Positions 50,897 through 62,994 are shown, counted from the first letter of the stretch. The stretch is DNA of 64,000 bases from Isoperla grammatica (GCA_945910005.1 OX246746.1:18945133-19009132), one strand, 5' to 3'. The notes: generated by a model from the letters alone, not told the origin. Made by a program: numbers and translations.

Positions 50897-50916
50897 TATC
50901 ACCCTTATTTTTCCAG

Positions 50917-51334
50917 CTCCCAGCCCTCCGACTCCAATTATGACATTGTCATCGTCGGAGGCGGCATCGTCGGCATCGCCACCGCCCGGGAGCTGAAGAT
51001 AAGGCAGCCCACCCTGAAGATGTGCATCGTCGAGAAGGAAGGTCATCTAGCTGCCCATCAGAGCGGGCACAACTCAGGGGTGATCCACTCGGGGGTGTAC
51101 TACAAGCCAGGCTCTCTCAAGGCCCAACTATGCGTGGAGGGACAGAACCTTGCCTACCAATACTTGGACAAGCAAGGCCTGCCGTACAGCAAGTGCGGTA
51201 AACTGATCGTCGCTACAAACCAAGTCGAATGCCAACAACTTGAGGAGTTACACAAGAGGGGGATTGCGAATAAAGTTAGGGACCTGAAGATGATTGACGC
51301 TAAAGGCATCAAAGAGATTGAGCCACACTGTCAG
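50917..51334 (+). CDS. L2HGDH: L-2-hydroxyglutarate dehydrogenase, exon 2 (FAD-binding Rossmann segment)
   Basis: L2HGDH oxidises L-2-hydroxyglutarate to 2-oxoglutarate with FAD in mitochondria, a metabolite-repair reaction. This exon follows the acceptor tttttccag at 50916. It starts with the dinucleotide-binding motif YDIVIVGGGIVG (GGGIVG at about residues 56-61), then VEKE at the end of the second strand, and the family signature HQSGHNSGVIHSG at about 89-101. It ends at CACTGTCAG|gtaatg in phase 0. The sequence closely follows animal L2HGDH (SLKAQLCVEG, CGKLIVAT, KRGIANKV, IEPHCQ). A palindromic MITE ends only about 20 nt before the exon. Confidence 0.95.
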
Positions 51335-51736
51335 GTAATGCATCCTCCCAGGTCTCGCTATTTCTTCTTACTAGGGTTGCCGTTCGATATTATGAATTTC
51401 AGTATCGATAATCAGGCCAGTTAAATCGACCTCAGCCGGACCGTTTCATGCACTTTCTCAGCGAAAATCAACAGATTCACGGCGTTCTTCCACATATTCG
51501 TAAAGGCAGCCTTCCGCTTAATGGAGTGCACAAGCCTCATTATTCACACCCGCTGTGTTAAGAATTTCTAGGTCAAACCCAAGGGCGTAAATCATCCATA
51601 ATGTAAGCTGAGCTGTTTCGTGGTAGGAACTAGAGAATAAGACAATTAAGTTGGTATATTGCTTGTCTCTGCTTTTTCATAAGGCAAATACTAGTTGGGG
51701 CAACTTTAGTATAATATATACGTCATGTGGTTACAG
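51335..51736 (+). other. L2HGDH intron 2
   Basis: A GT-AG intron of about 400 bases, phase 0, between HCQ and GLRALW. It contains no repeats or structures I can support. Confidence 0.85.
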
Positions 51737-51931
51737 GGGCTACGTGCGTTATGGTGTCCGCACACGGGTATCGTAGACTGGCAAGCAGTGGCGCTATCTA
51801 TGGCTTCAGACTTCAAGCTGAGAGGGGGAGAGATCTTCACTAACTACAAGGTCAAGTCTTTCAGGGAGTCCAAGGACGCACCCGGGGGTTCCCAAGACGA
51901 ATACCCCGTGACAGTTGTCAGTGACGCCCAG
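51737..51931 (+). CDS. L2HGDH: L-2-hydroxyglutarate dehydrogenase, exon 3
   Basis: Sixty-five codons in phase 0 lie between the acceptor gttacag and the donor CAG|gtaaca. The segment CPHTGIVDWQAVALSMASDF is the family's conserved substrate-side region (CPHTGIVD in human). It is followed by the GGEIFTNYKVKSF strand and a variable acidic loop. It joins exon 2 as HCQ-GLRALW and exon 4 as DAQ-SVRARF without a frame change. Confidence 0.95.
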
Positions 51932-52945
51932 GTAACACTCCCTCGTGATCGCATTACTCAGCATATCCATGGGGTATTGTTGCCCCATCAACCTGATATT
52001 CATACTTTTCAAATCCCTTTATTTTAGAATCATTCCAGTCTAAAGTATAAATGTTTCTCACGCATCATCTAATACTCGAGATGTTGATGTTTACGTTTGA
52101 TGTTCATGAGCTCTACTCAACACTCTCGCTTAAACCATCAAAGATTGCCACCCTACATGTGAAGTGAAGACTGTATAGATTATTTAATTTGCTTGCTCTT
52201 AATTTTATCCGGTCGAGGTAGGTTCCTTCTCGTGGTGACCGCGCTGCCCGCAAAAGAGGCTCTCGAGGCTTCAACATTTTTTCTTTAGTCATCCCTTTAG
52301 TCATCTCAGGTGGCCTTCGTCATTTCTCCTCATTCTACTTTCTCACTTTCTCATACTTGCAAGAGGGCCGTGCTTTGCGATTCAAACGCCCACCAAACCC
52401 CTCCATTCTTCACTAGTTGTGGATTCCCTTAATATGACGAACCCGGCGGTTTGCAATGGATCTTATTCGGCAGATATAATACTTAGGGCCGGTAGTACAA
52501 TTAACAAATAGGAAAGTTATAAGTAGCAAATAAGCTATTCGGAGGATTTAAAAGGTTTTGGTTGGTGGTTGCCATGGAGAAAACAAGCTATTCGACGAAT
52601 AAATACTTATAGGGCCATTGTAATACTGGGTCCGGATTCACAAGAGGCCCTAAAACGTTTTGGTCGTAACTCTAAGACCGGCCTAACTTGAACCTCTTGT
52701 TTATCCTGACCTATGTCCCATGAAGAAGCTGCTAATACATGGTCGGAACAAGAACGCAATGAGCAATCTAACAATACGTTTTACAATTCGTTCTCAGACG
52801 TGGGCCTAAATTGACAAGATTTTCAAAGTTAGGCCGGTCTTAGAGTTAAGACCAAAAAAAGACTTAGGACCTCTTGTGAATCCGGGCTCTGGGCCTTAGT
52901 ACGTTGTAAAACACCAAATGTTATCTTGTTTGTGTTTGTTTTCAG
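51932..52945 (+). other. L2HGDH intron 3
   Basis: A GT-AG intron of about 1 kb, phase 0. It carries an inverted-repeat MITE at about 52627-52887 whose right end is roughly 60 bases before the exon 4 acceptor. Confidence 0.85.
52627..52887. mobile_element. MITE with GGATTCACAAGAGG terminal repeats
   Basis: The left arm has GGATTCACAAGAGGCCCTAA followed by AACTCTAAGACCGGCCTAAC. The right arm has the complement (GTTAGGCCGGTCTTAGAGTT, then CCTCTTGTGAATCC). The arms are about 60-65 bases around a spacer of roughly 130 bases. Related ends occur near 63114-63380 and in the tandem array at 7690-8240. Confidence 0.75.
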
Positions 52946-53107
52946 AGTGTGCGAGCTCGATTCGTGCTGACGTGCGGAGGCCTTCAGTCTGATCTGCTGG
53001 CCGTGATGTCTGGTTGCAAACAGGAGCCAAGAATCATCCCTTTCAGAGGAGAATACCTCATCCTGAACCCGGAGAAGAGACACCTCGTCAAAGGAAATAT
53101 ATACCCG
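52946..53107 (+). CDS. L2HGDH: L-2-hydroxyglutarate dehydrogenase, exon 4
   Basis: Fifty-four codons in phase 0 follow the acceptor tgttttcag. The exon encodes FVLTCGGLQSDLLAVMSGC, the second FAD-contacting strand and glycine turn of this oxidoreductase fold. It continues with RIIPFRGEYLIL and ends HLVKGNIYP before the donor gtaggc. All of these blocks are strongly conserved in animal L2HGDH. Confidence 0.95.
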
Positions 53108-55577
53108 GTAGGCTCCTTAGCTTTAACGATTGAACTATGCGTGAATATTCTGATACATGTATACTATTCCACGCATTTAATGAGAATACCTTAGCCTGAA
53201 CCCAAACAAAAGACACCTTATCAGAAATTGCCTTTACGAATGTGTGAAGAACACCAGAAATCGGTTTATTTTCGTTAAAGCAGCGTGCATGAAAGGGCAG
53301 TAGATAAGGATCTGAGAACGGTATGATACTATACTAGTAATGTTGGGACTGTAGTATATTCACTGTAATTTCTATAATTTAATTAAAATTATGGAATGCC
53401 TTTATATATTCTGTACAATGGTATGATACTGAAACATCTTGTGTAATAAGTCTTTTATGTTATTGATTTCTTGTGAAATCAATAGTGGATCCGAAGTGTA
53501 GGTATTTGTCTTGATTTTGTTAAGTGTGCTCTAATAGTAGACAAAGTTACCAAACAGGGAAAATTAATCATAAATGTAAATTCATATAAAACGTGCTTTT
53601 TAAGTTGATGTCAGCCAACGATGATATTTCAATGTCTAATTGATTTTCCAGTTGAATTAAATTTGTATGGGAAACTACGTCGCGTCATACTATAGCGTTG
53701 TCTAAACATAACAGCATGTATATGGAGCAGACATGAGCGATGTGTTAAATCTCCCACCTCGAACCACACAATGAATATTGCAACATTTCGAATGAAGCGT
53801 CATCAATTTTAGTTTCCATTTTGGCAATAACTAGAACTCTTGCATTCCCCACTTAGAACTTCGCTTCAACTTATTTTGCCCCTATCTCTCTGCAAGTAGC
53901 TCTACTAACTAACATGTTAAGCAAATAAATGAACACATCAAATCCATTATCAAATACTTAATGCATACGTGCTAGTTGCTCTGGCAATCATTATTTACAT
54001 TACACACTCAAGCTATTAGCATGAGGAATTAATGATATGCCACTCATTCTGTCTGGGAGCATTTTAATGGAATGCTAATTTGGTCTCGGTTTGGTTCAAC
54101 TGCGATGATCTTTTTGTCCATGGTCTTTCTCAAAGGGTTGCTCTGCTCTTCCGAGTGCATCGAGCATTCAAGCATGTGTTCGTGCTGGTTGCTGCTCACT
54201 GGCAGCTTTGGAACTGGGTCACTAACTTAGTAACTGAAAGAGCTGCAAATGTTGGTAGTGACAAGAAGGCACAAGGACCATTCAGCGACTGCTCTGCCCC
54301 ATTCAAAGGTGGTTTTCATTGATGTGACAGATTGGTGGGTTCCGGTTCTGTGAGCACAACTGAGGTTTCATATGTACACAATCCCAGCTATGTTTTAGTA
54401 CTGTCCACTCACAACTCTATAGTCTAGTAAAGTTACATCTGTGGTTGAGTGCTCTATATTATGTATACAATGTATATTGTTGTTATGTTCGTATGTTCTC
54501 TGTAATGCGGGCTGAAGAGAGTTCCCGCCTATTGGGGCACTCTACACGAGCCGTCCTTACTCATATAAAGTGTAAGGACTTACGTTAATATAAATAAATA
54601 AATATTTCTCAACGAATAACGGTGACAACTTACATAATTATGAAAAGCTTAGGCGTGCAAGTTCCTCGGGCAGTTTTGAAAAATTAAATTTCCTGAAACT
54701 TATTTACCGGTAATGTTTCTCAGCTCACTTTCAAACGTCTTCCATCTCTGATCCCCGACTACAGATTGGTACACTGATGCCAGACACGATTGAACGTATG
54801 GTTTGGAGTTGAACATATTCTAGAAGAGACCCAACCAGTTTTATAAATAAAAGCATCTACACTAGCTCCAATAGTAGTTAGTTTCTATAGTAGTTAGAAA
54901 ATGTATTAGTATAGTCTTGGTTGCACTGACTGATTACCTGATTAGTGATTTCATATATCGCCAAGTGTACCACCAAATAGTCTCCATTTGGTATTCGTAA
55001 CAGCGATTTGTCTTTTATTTGTTTATTTTTAAATGTATTATGCATCTTCCTACTAGGTCACAATTCCAGTTATTGTAGACGTTGTGATAAATACATTCAA
55101 GTGCTCACAGTTTATACGCTTGAAGGCAAGTACGTGCATGGTTGGACTTGGATCTTGCCACAATAATATTGTTCTTTTAAGCATGTTATCGTTGCCGGGA
55201 CTTGGGGTTTATATTATGCATACATTACCATAATCTAACCCTTGTGCATGCACACGAAAAGAAATTTAAAAAACAAATCGTAATTTAGTTGTTACTGTAC
55301 CGACCTAGACAAAGTATTCTGCATTAATTAAATGTGAGTTGCCAAGAGGGTGAAAGAGGGAGGGTGGACTACCCTAATACTGCTAGCACGACCAAACGAA
55401 TTACATATAGTGACTTTGTATTGAAATAACATGAAACAAATTAGGAATTAGCGGAAATTATGTAAGTAACAGACCACATGGCACGGAACACATGGCTTCT
55501 TACGGCGTGTATATCCATATTTTGAACTCATTATTTCGTTTTGGCAGTTTCAAACAATATTGTCTTCTTATTTTTAG
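53108..55577 (+). other. L2HGDH intron 4
   Basis: A GT-AG intron of about 2.5 kb, phase 0, AT-rich. Apart from short AT-rich words I see no gene, tandem array or inverted repeat that I can support. Confidence 0.8.
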
Positions 55578-55687
55578 GTGCCTGACCCACGCTACCCCTT
55601 CTTAGGGGTGCACTTTACTCCGCGAATGGATGGAAGTCTATGGCTAGGGCCGAATGCCGTATTAGCCCTCAAGAGAGAAGGATACAG
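55578..55687 (+). CDS. L2HGDH: L-2-hydroxyglutarate dehydrogenase, exon 5
   Basis: This exon follows the acceptor atttttag. It encodes [20 protein letters not shown], then [16 protein letters not shown], among the most conserved stretches of the enzyme and part of the catalytic half. It ends GATACAG|gtatgt with two bases left over, completed by the C that opens exon 6. Confidence 0.95.
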
Positions 55688-55980
55688 GTATGTTAATCAA
55701 ACATTTATTATTACTACAAACTAATTTAGAACCGGACTAAAACCTACAATGGATGCTACCGTTTACCGACGACATGTACCAAAACAGATCCCAGATTGAT
55801 CTCGGTATCGCATGGACGTGCCAATCCTTTCGGAAAACATCCAAGTCAAAGTTAGTATCATAATTCCGAGTTCGTTTCCACTTCTCTAAGGTTTACGTTT
55901 TATAACTGAGTTTGGTCTTTAGGTGCAGACTAGCTAGCTTTTTAGACAAACCGGGCGCTAAAGTCGAGTTGGTACTGTAA

Positions 55981-56155
55981 GGTGTTTACATAGGTGGTAC
56001 TGAGTCTGAAAACCTTGCTCAGCAACATCAGTGCTTCATGTAAACGTGGCAGTTATGCCATGAAGATAAGGTGTTTACATGTGGTACTGAGTCTTAAAAC
56101 CTTGCTCAATACCATCAGTGCTTCATGTAAACGTGACAGTTATGCCACTTACATG
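55981..56155. repeat. Two-copy tandem duplication, period ~89 bp
   Basis: GGTGTTTACAT occurs at 55981 and 56070. Each copy continues GGTACTGAGTCT, AAACCTTGCTCA, CATCAGTGCTTCATGTAAAC and CAGTTATGCCA. Confidence 0.8.
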
Positions 56156-57446
56156 AGGTGTACACTGTGGTAATTATAAACTAAAAGTTCGAGACCGAGA
56201 TTAGCTGGAATTGAACAGCTCGGAAAGGTAATTAAAGAACTTAATGGTGTAATAGACATGACTTGAGAATGCATTTGAAATGGACTCCCGAAGGTGTGTG
56301 ATATACGTGGTGATGTGGTAGGACGTAAATGCGATGCACTCATAAGAAGGTTGAATTTAAAGGCTTGGATAGAGATTTGGTACCTGTGCATGAGGCTAAG
56401 ACCCAACCCATTTCTCATAACAAGACAACCAAGTTAATTTTCCGTTTCTCACTTTATATGGAAACATACTAAGTACACATTGGGTCTGTCTATCTAATGA
56501 GAAGATATCAGTAGTTTGGTCAGTACCCACCATAGCTTGAAAAAGCATGAGAATATTAAAACAAGCCTTCAAAATAATATCCTATGAACTGCGGGTATAG
56601 CCCTTATCAAGTGGTGCAGGTCATCATCTTTATTGAAATGATGAAAACTCGCGTTTGGATTGTTTTAACCAATCGGGCAATCGCCTGTCGCAATAACTTG
56701 TACATCAAATTTGCAGATTATCCTCACGAACCCGCTAATGTCTCTGTACGAACGAAACAGTGTTGTAGTAACTGAAATATAGTTCACTCAAACGAAAACA
56801 AAACTTGAAACAAACCTTTTCAGTGCTCGAAATGGACTTTCGAAAACATCAAGCATCGAGTATAAATGTATGACGTGTGCTTTCAGAGGTTATGCACTGA
56901 CATATTTGGGATTATAGTATCCCAAGCAAATACAGGATGGCTCAGGTTACAATTTATCACGTCTCATGCCTGAATGGTATTCGTTGGAAAAACAACGTAT
57001 ATCATAACCTGGCGTGTCGCCTTTATTCTTTCACAGTTGAATATTGTTTTGTTTTTCGATTTTTGAAAGCCATGTTTGTTTTGAAAACTAATATCAAAAA
57101 CTTTTTGAATATGTTTGGAGAATGGAAAACCTTCCTCAAAGTTTGTGATACGATTTAGCAAAATAAACATTGTTATTCGCACGAGACAATATTCATGAGG
57201 AAAAACAGATAAGTCTCTAGTTCACGTGCACTACTTTATCATAAATAATGAAACAAACAAAACATGTTACAAGGAATTTAGTAATTGACAGTGAGGCAGA
57301 AAGAATAGGGAATGTTGGTGCATTTAGTGTGCATAGATAGCATAAAGCATTTCCAAAACTACTAGCGACTGGTACAGTACTGGGGTGTACAGCCTGGGCT
57401 TGTGAGATAAATGAATTTGTTGTAGCCTGAGGTGATCGTAGCTTTT

Positions 57447-58020
57447 GTCAACGTAGTTGTATGGAACCCACCTCCACAAATAGCTGGTTCCCTGATCAGA
57501 GTCAACCCGCATCGTCAAACACGGTATCGAGTCGGCACTTGTCAACGTATTTGTATGGAACCTACCTCCACAAAATGCTGCTTTCCTGATCAGTGTCAAG
57601 CCGTATACAAACCGGCAATTCGTCACCATTGTCAACGTAGTTGTGTGGAACCTACCTCCACAAATATCTGCTTTCCTGATTAACGTCAAGCCGCATGCAA
57701 ACCATCAAAGCGTCCCATCGTCAAACACGGTCAGCCCTTATCAACGTAGTTGTATGGAACTAACCTCCACAAATAGCTGCTTTCCTGATAATGCCAAGCC
57801 GCATCGTCAAACACGGTATCTAGTCGGCACTTGTCAATGTAGTTGTATGACTGGTTCCCTGATCAAAATCAATCCGCATCGTCAAATATGGTATAGCTAT
57901 GAATAGTCGGTCGGCCCTTGTCAGCGTAGTTGTATGGAACCTACCTCCACAAATAGCTGCTTTCCTGATCAATGTCAAGCCACATGCAAACCAGCAAAGC
58001 GGGTAATCTCAGTCGGCATT
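57447..58020. repeat. Minisatellite, about six units of 87-109 bp
   Basis: Units start with GTCAACGTAGTTGTATGGAA or close variants at 57447, 57541, 57631, 57739, 57833 and 57919. Each carries CCTCCACAAATAGCTG, CTTTCCTGATCA and a CAAGCCGCAT-type segment. The fifth unit lacks the TGGAACC...CCACAAAT part. Confidence 0.85.
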
Positions 58021-58869
58021 ATGTCAATATTATACCATTCCGATGAATGACAGAAATAATCCCGTATTTAGCCTACTGTCTTTATATTCACGTTCCTGCT
58101 ATTGAAATCTGTTGGATATATTACGACACTTATTACTCTTGACCAGAAGGATTTGGGACTGATTACGATTCAAATGCCACCATTGGCGCGGTATTAGTAT
58201 GAGCTCTATATCTGTATAGCTACATCCAACCCATGGTTCTAATGTAGACGGCCTTCAACCAGTGTCATATTTCGTGAATGATAGGAAATAAATACTAAAT
58301 AGATCAATAACTGTAATGTGCATTCGTTTATGTCAAAATATTCTCTTCCCGGCTTCAGGAATCAAAGGGTTCTAACAAAAAGGAAAAGTTAATTTACACA
58401 TCCAGTTAACATTCAACACACACATTTAGTCAGTCTTTGCATACGTTTTACAAACCAAATTTATGTTTCTAGAAGAAAAGAAAACGTTACTTCTTTTAAC
58501 ACATTTAATTGCTGTAATTTATAAAGAAAATTAAAGCTTCCTCCTGCTTGACATATCGACAATACCGAATATCACATTATCGAGCCTTTGATAGAGAATA
58601 TTCCTGCGCGGGCACATACTTGCAACATTCAAACAAGGCTATTTTATGGCACTCATTATATGATAAAGCCATATTGTGAGGGATAACTCAATTTCAACAC
58701 TACCGAGAAAAAAATGTCGAGTTCTGTTGTATTTTGAAAATGACTTCTAAAGGGTAATCTGAAACGAGTGTACTAGTGGAGTAAAACTGTGTCCGGCCCT
58801 TATTTCTTGAACCTCCTCTATACTGACTTGTGCAAAGGTTGACCAAAACCAAAATGTCTTTTGTTTCAG

Positions 58870-59049
58870 CTGGGGCGAATACGATTTGAAGGAGCTCTTC
58901 GAAGTGCTCAAGTTTTCCGGATTTCGTAAATTAGCTTTTAAGAATGCAGTCTACGGTACTGGTGAGATGCTGAAGTCAGCCTTCTTGTTTGTACAACTGC
59001 GTCAATTACAGAAGTATATACCGGAGATAACGCTCAAGGACATCTCAAG
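58870..59049 (+). CDS. L2HGDH: L-2-hydroxyglutarate dehydrogenase, exon 6
   Basis: After the acceptor tttgtttcag the split serine codon AG|C is restored and the frame reads WGEYDLKELFEVLKFSGF, then KNAVYGTGEMLKSAFLF, and ends LQKYIPEITLKDIS. The order and spacing match the helical cap region of animal L2HGDH. The donor is CTCAAG|gtatgt, leaving two bases for the arginine codon shared with exon 7. Confidence 0.95.
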
Positions 59050-59524
59050 GTATGTCACACCACATTCCACGCAAGCGAGGTGAACGTACTTACCCAAATG
59101 TGAATGTAGAAAAATACATAATGTAAGACAATTTTTTTTTTTTTTCAATTTCAATTTATTTATTTCCACATTAATATATTATATTACATTATATCTAAAT
59201 AGATCGAGACACAATAACATTTTACAAAAACAAACAAAAAAACCAAAGGCAAGCATACATTTTACTCAGAGATGATTTATGAATTCTGATTAAAAAAAAC
59301 CTTTGTCGATATCTATTTATTACTGAACAGCTTGAAACTTGCAATTATTATTTTAAGAATGTAAAAAACAACCTTGTTACACTGACAATGTTCATATGCG
59401 CCGTTTTAGCTATATTTTTCAGCCAATATTTTCCTCAAATGATGGCATTGCATATCATGGACGCAAATATTGAAGGTTCAATTTAATAGGCCTACCTCTG
59501 AACTACGACAACACTAAATATGCC

Positions 59525-59541
59525 GTGTGTGTGTGTGTGTG
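59525..59541. repeat. GT microsatellite
   Basis: About eight GT dinucleotides in L2HGDH intron 6. Confidence 0.85.
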
Positions 59542-60316
59542 CTAGGAACATTCCTAAACCACTTCTTCTGCCTGCATTCAACCTTCATTGTACTATAATT
59601 TTTCGAATATAATTTTAATAAGAATCTTTTCGCTTACGTGATCTAGGGAAGCTACAAGGTTATATCCCTTCATTATCATTTTTGCAATAAAAAGCAAACC
59701 TTCAATTATATTTCAAATGAACTTCTAAACAAAGTTTGTACTCGTTGAAAAATATTTTCGTCCATCATAATTTATTCAAATTTATCTCGCTGAGCATTAA
59801 GGATTCTCTAGTGGATTACTTATGCAGTTTGAACAAGAATAAACAATTCTTAGTACAGTAGTACTTGTACAATACTGATCCGAGCAAACAGAACTCAAAT
59901 TTGTAACAAGAGAAAATTTGCACCAACGGAATGTGTTAAATGAATTATGCACGAACACGGTTCAAGTAGTACAAAGTGGCTAGGATAAGGGGACAATGCC
60001 CCCAATCAGCGGGATGGGAGAGGGGGGGGGGCAGTGGTGACAAAACTAGGCAATCAACGAGATACAGTAGAAAATAAAATGCTTGATCTTTGGTGTATTA
60101 TAAATAAATATAAATTTAAAAAAAAAATTAATAATTCTCCGAATAGGTCTATAATTTATTAAAATTGATATTTGTTTTCATTTCTTGTCGTTGTATAATA
60201 CAAGGCCATTGGTTATTGCGTTGTTTGGAAGCGACTTAAAAACCCATGGAATCGCGTCTAATTAAAATGGGATCAAACAAATTGTTCCCCGCGGCACTGA
60301 TGAACGGGTTGAGAGT

Positions 60317-60364
60317 GGGGGGGGGGGGGGCGCACGCCATCCAGAGAGCCTCCCCCCCCCCCCC
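60317..60364. repeat. Facing poly-G and poly-C runs
   Basis: Fourteen Gs (60317-60330) and thirteen Cs (60352-60364) lie 21 bases apart and could pair as a stem. Confidence 0.95.
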
Positions 60365-61847
60365 GCCCCCCACCCTCGTACGGTCACTTTTACTCCCCGG
60401 TTTGACGTTGTTCCAATCAATTTGTTTAAATTCTCGTGAATTACAGTTGAAAGCTCTATTTTGTTGTTGTTGACGTTGTTGTAACTGATGGGTAAGTCTT
60501 AGACAAGTTAGACAATAAACATTGCATCAGGGTAAACCACATTGTCTCTTGCCTGTGAACATGAATGAGCTATTAGAGCGCATAGGAGCGACTCTCCAAT
60601 TCCCATCACATATAGAAAATACAAACATTAACTGTAAATATTATGTTGTGTGTAATTGTGTGCCAGGCGTTTGAATCATTTGTACTAAAACAATCATGAG
60701 AAAAAAGCTAAAAGTAATGATTTTTAATAATCTGATAATAATATTAATAACAGTTTATCCTGAGGCTTGATAGTTCAATTAGCGCTTGCACAGGGGCACA
60801 TTCACAAAGCCGGGGGACTTCTTTTATTACAATCCCTATGTCACAAAACATAATGATGATAATAATAATTAATATCAATGATCAATGATCATGTACCTAT
60901 TTATTAGAGAAAAAGCTGTGGGCAAAATAATATTACGAACATTATAAATAACATTTTGGCACAATTGTCATGATCTGAATCAATGCTTGCATTATATGAT
61001 TTCAACGCTATCAAATCACGAAATATAGCTCCACATTTAATTAAATTATAAAATATATCAGGTATAGTTCACACAACTCTACATCCACAACACCTGGTGA
61101 GCAATAACCACTAAATATTACTCGTTACTCGTCAACCATAAACTCTTATTATTTTTCAGGGAATGTATGATTTTGCAAGCTGAACAAATAATATATTATC
61201 CAATACTGTACCCCTCATCACTGGTGAACAGAGAAACACTTGGATAGCAAGAACAGTATCAGAAATGAACATTGCTCCCCAAAAAAATATTATTCCGCAA
61301 TGAAAGTTGTTTGTTTTGAGGAAATGTCGGCTATGTCGTAATGTTATCAGATTGATAACATAAATTATGATTCATTGCACTTAAAATTCTGTTGAGTAAT
61401 GAGTAATAATTAACATGATAACGTTTCAGTAGAAATGAATATATAGACGTTATTTAAAGATGTACGTTATAGCATAACTCGCTCTGATTTTCTTAATGAG
61501 CTTTACATAAGCTTACGGATAGCTGGAAAACTGTAAATAATTTAACACTACTTTTAACAACCTTAGATGAAGAGATGCAAATTGGCGGGGTTTATTTTAT
61601 TTTGTTTCAAATAAACATCTAGAAATATCCCAAGCGTAAAGTAACTAAAACAAATATTTATTTGGTATATTTTTGAATAAGAAATGTTGTAGCTTTCTGA
61701 AAAACATGAATTTGTATATTTTAGTTTACTAATTCTTCAAATGGCATTCATTATATTATTTTAATCATACTTTTCAAATAGACGTATGTAAACAATATTA
61801 ATATTGCATTACGTCTTCGTTAATTGATTCTCCTGGTTTCGCTAAAG

Positions 61848-62042
61848 GTGCTTCCACACCAAGCGCGTGCACACCTGCGATCTTCTTTTATGTATACCGA
61901 CTCGGAGTGGAAAACGTTCACAAATGCTCGCGAGCATATGGTTGTGCGCGGTTCGGCGTCCACACTGACAAACTTTTATCAAACTGAACTGGTTCACAAG
62001 CGCTCGCAAACATTCTGTTCGGCAGTGTGGACGCGCCTTTTA
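61848..62042. mobile_element. Possible short inverted-repeat element
   Basis: AAAGGTGCTTCCACAC at the left and GTGTGGACGCGCCTTTT at the right form imperfect terminal repeats of about 16 bases, with a TA beside each end. The interior is richer in CG than its surroundings. Confidence 0.45.
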
Positions 62043-62240
62043 GATATACTCGAATACGCACGCACAATTTCTGGTAAGTCTGTTTTCATCCAAAGTAATG
62101 GGCACGCGAATGTAACAACAGGTTTCGGAACGGCGAGTTTGAGACGTTAACTCCGAGTCATGTTTTTCACGAATGCCCAAAATGGAGCATACATTTTTTA
62201 TGTCAGCGTCATTGAGAATGATTCCCTACAAGAACAGATC

Positions 62241-62289
62241 AGAGCAGAGCAGAGCAGAGCAGAGCAGAGCAGAGCAGAGCAGAGCAGAG
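62241..62289. repeat. AGAGC microsatellite
   Basis: Nearly ten uninterrupted copies of the pentamer AGAGC. Confidence 0.95.
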
Positions 62290-62823
62290 AATTGAGTCCC
62301 GACTCGTACTAGTGGGATATCAACATCGTTGCACTTCTCGACTTGTACCTATAATATCGACATAATATGTTGAATCTGTTATTGGTGCCCCAGCTCTTAT
62401 AACTTTACGCGTAGTATCCTAATTTCTGTTCAAATTAAAACTCCAGTTAGATTTGTATTTAGTTATCAAGGCGCTCAGGTTTATAGAATTATTTTCAGTG
62501 AGGGACGTAAGGTCACAACGAGAAATCATTTACACTTATGATTTTATCCTTAATCAAAAACTCATTTTCCATTAGGTTTATCGTAGTGTACGTTATAGGT
62601 TTGAGATCTAATGTGCCTATCTGTGTCTATCTTCTGATCTGATCGGAAGTCGGAACCAATTACTACCTTGGAAGCCAAAGAGAAACTCCAACTCTTGCGA
62701 TAGAGCATTTGTTTCTCAGCTGTACTGGGCAGATAACCGCTTAGTACAATACTTTGCTAACAGGTGTCGTGCGCGCGGTTCAAGGTGTTGCCTAGCGGCT
62801 CATCCTTGTAACAACATCAACGC

Positions 62824-62994
62824 ATTATAGGCAACCCAAGACTACCTTACACATGCTTTCGTCACAGGCTAGGCACTCATAGCCAACCAGCGAACCGTCC
62901 GAGACAATAGCGCGCAAATACCGATCGCTGATTGGCTACGAATACCTCGCCTCTGACAAAAGCATATGTAAGGTTGTCTTGGCTTGCCTATAAT
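62824..62994. mobile_element. Palindromic MITE, copy B
   Basis: This shares the ends and interior of copy A (CCAAGACTACCTTACACATG ... GTCTTGG; GATCGCTGATTGGCTACGAA). Its outer arms extend further, with ATTATAGGCAA paired to TTGCCTATAAT. It lies in intron 6 of the same gene. The arms have more mismatches than in copy A. Confidence 0.75.

Larger units (their letters stand above)
47167..50916 (+). other. L2HGDH intron 1
   Basis: A GT-AG intron of about 3.75 kb. It holds long C runs (47442-47461, 47968-47981, 48098-48113), one arm of a foldback element at about 47782-47885, two GCGGGT-rich patches (about 49255-49320 and 49630-49710), a dispersed repeat at about 50450-50645 and a palindromic MITE at its 3' end. 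I see no coding sequence in it. Confidence 0.7.
55688..58869 (+). other. L2HGDH intron 5
   Basis: A GT-AG intron of about 3.2 kb splitting a serine codon. It contains a two-copy tandem duplication (about 55981-56155) and a six-unit minisatellite (about 57447-58020). Confidence 0.85.

Noticed and set aside
50885..50916. In-frame extension of L2HGDH exon 2 upstream of its acceptor
   Set aside because: It would start at a TTG inside the MITE, and exon 1 plus the acceptor at 50916 give a better in-frame join.
51335..51424. Extension of L2HGDH exon 2 past the gtaatg donor
   Set aside because: The added residues do not resemble the family, and the next exon joins exactly in phase at the donor.
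57432..57906. Repeated Cys-rich peptide (VEPTSTN-like)
   Set aside because: The frames are by-products of the minisatellite units, are broken by stops and frame changes between units, and lie in a confirmed intron.
61824..62150. Open frame of 108 codons
   Set aside because: It overlaps an inverted-repeat element rich in CG, whose composition explains the open frame.
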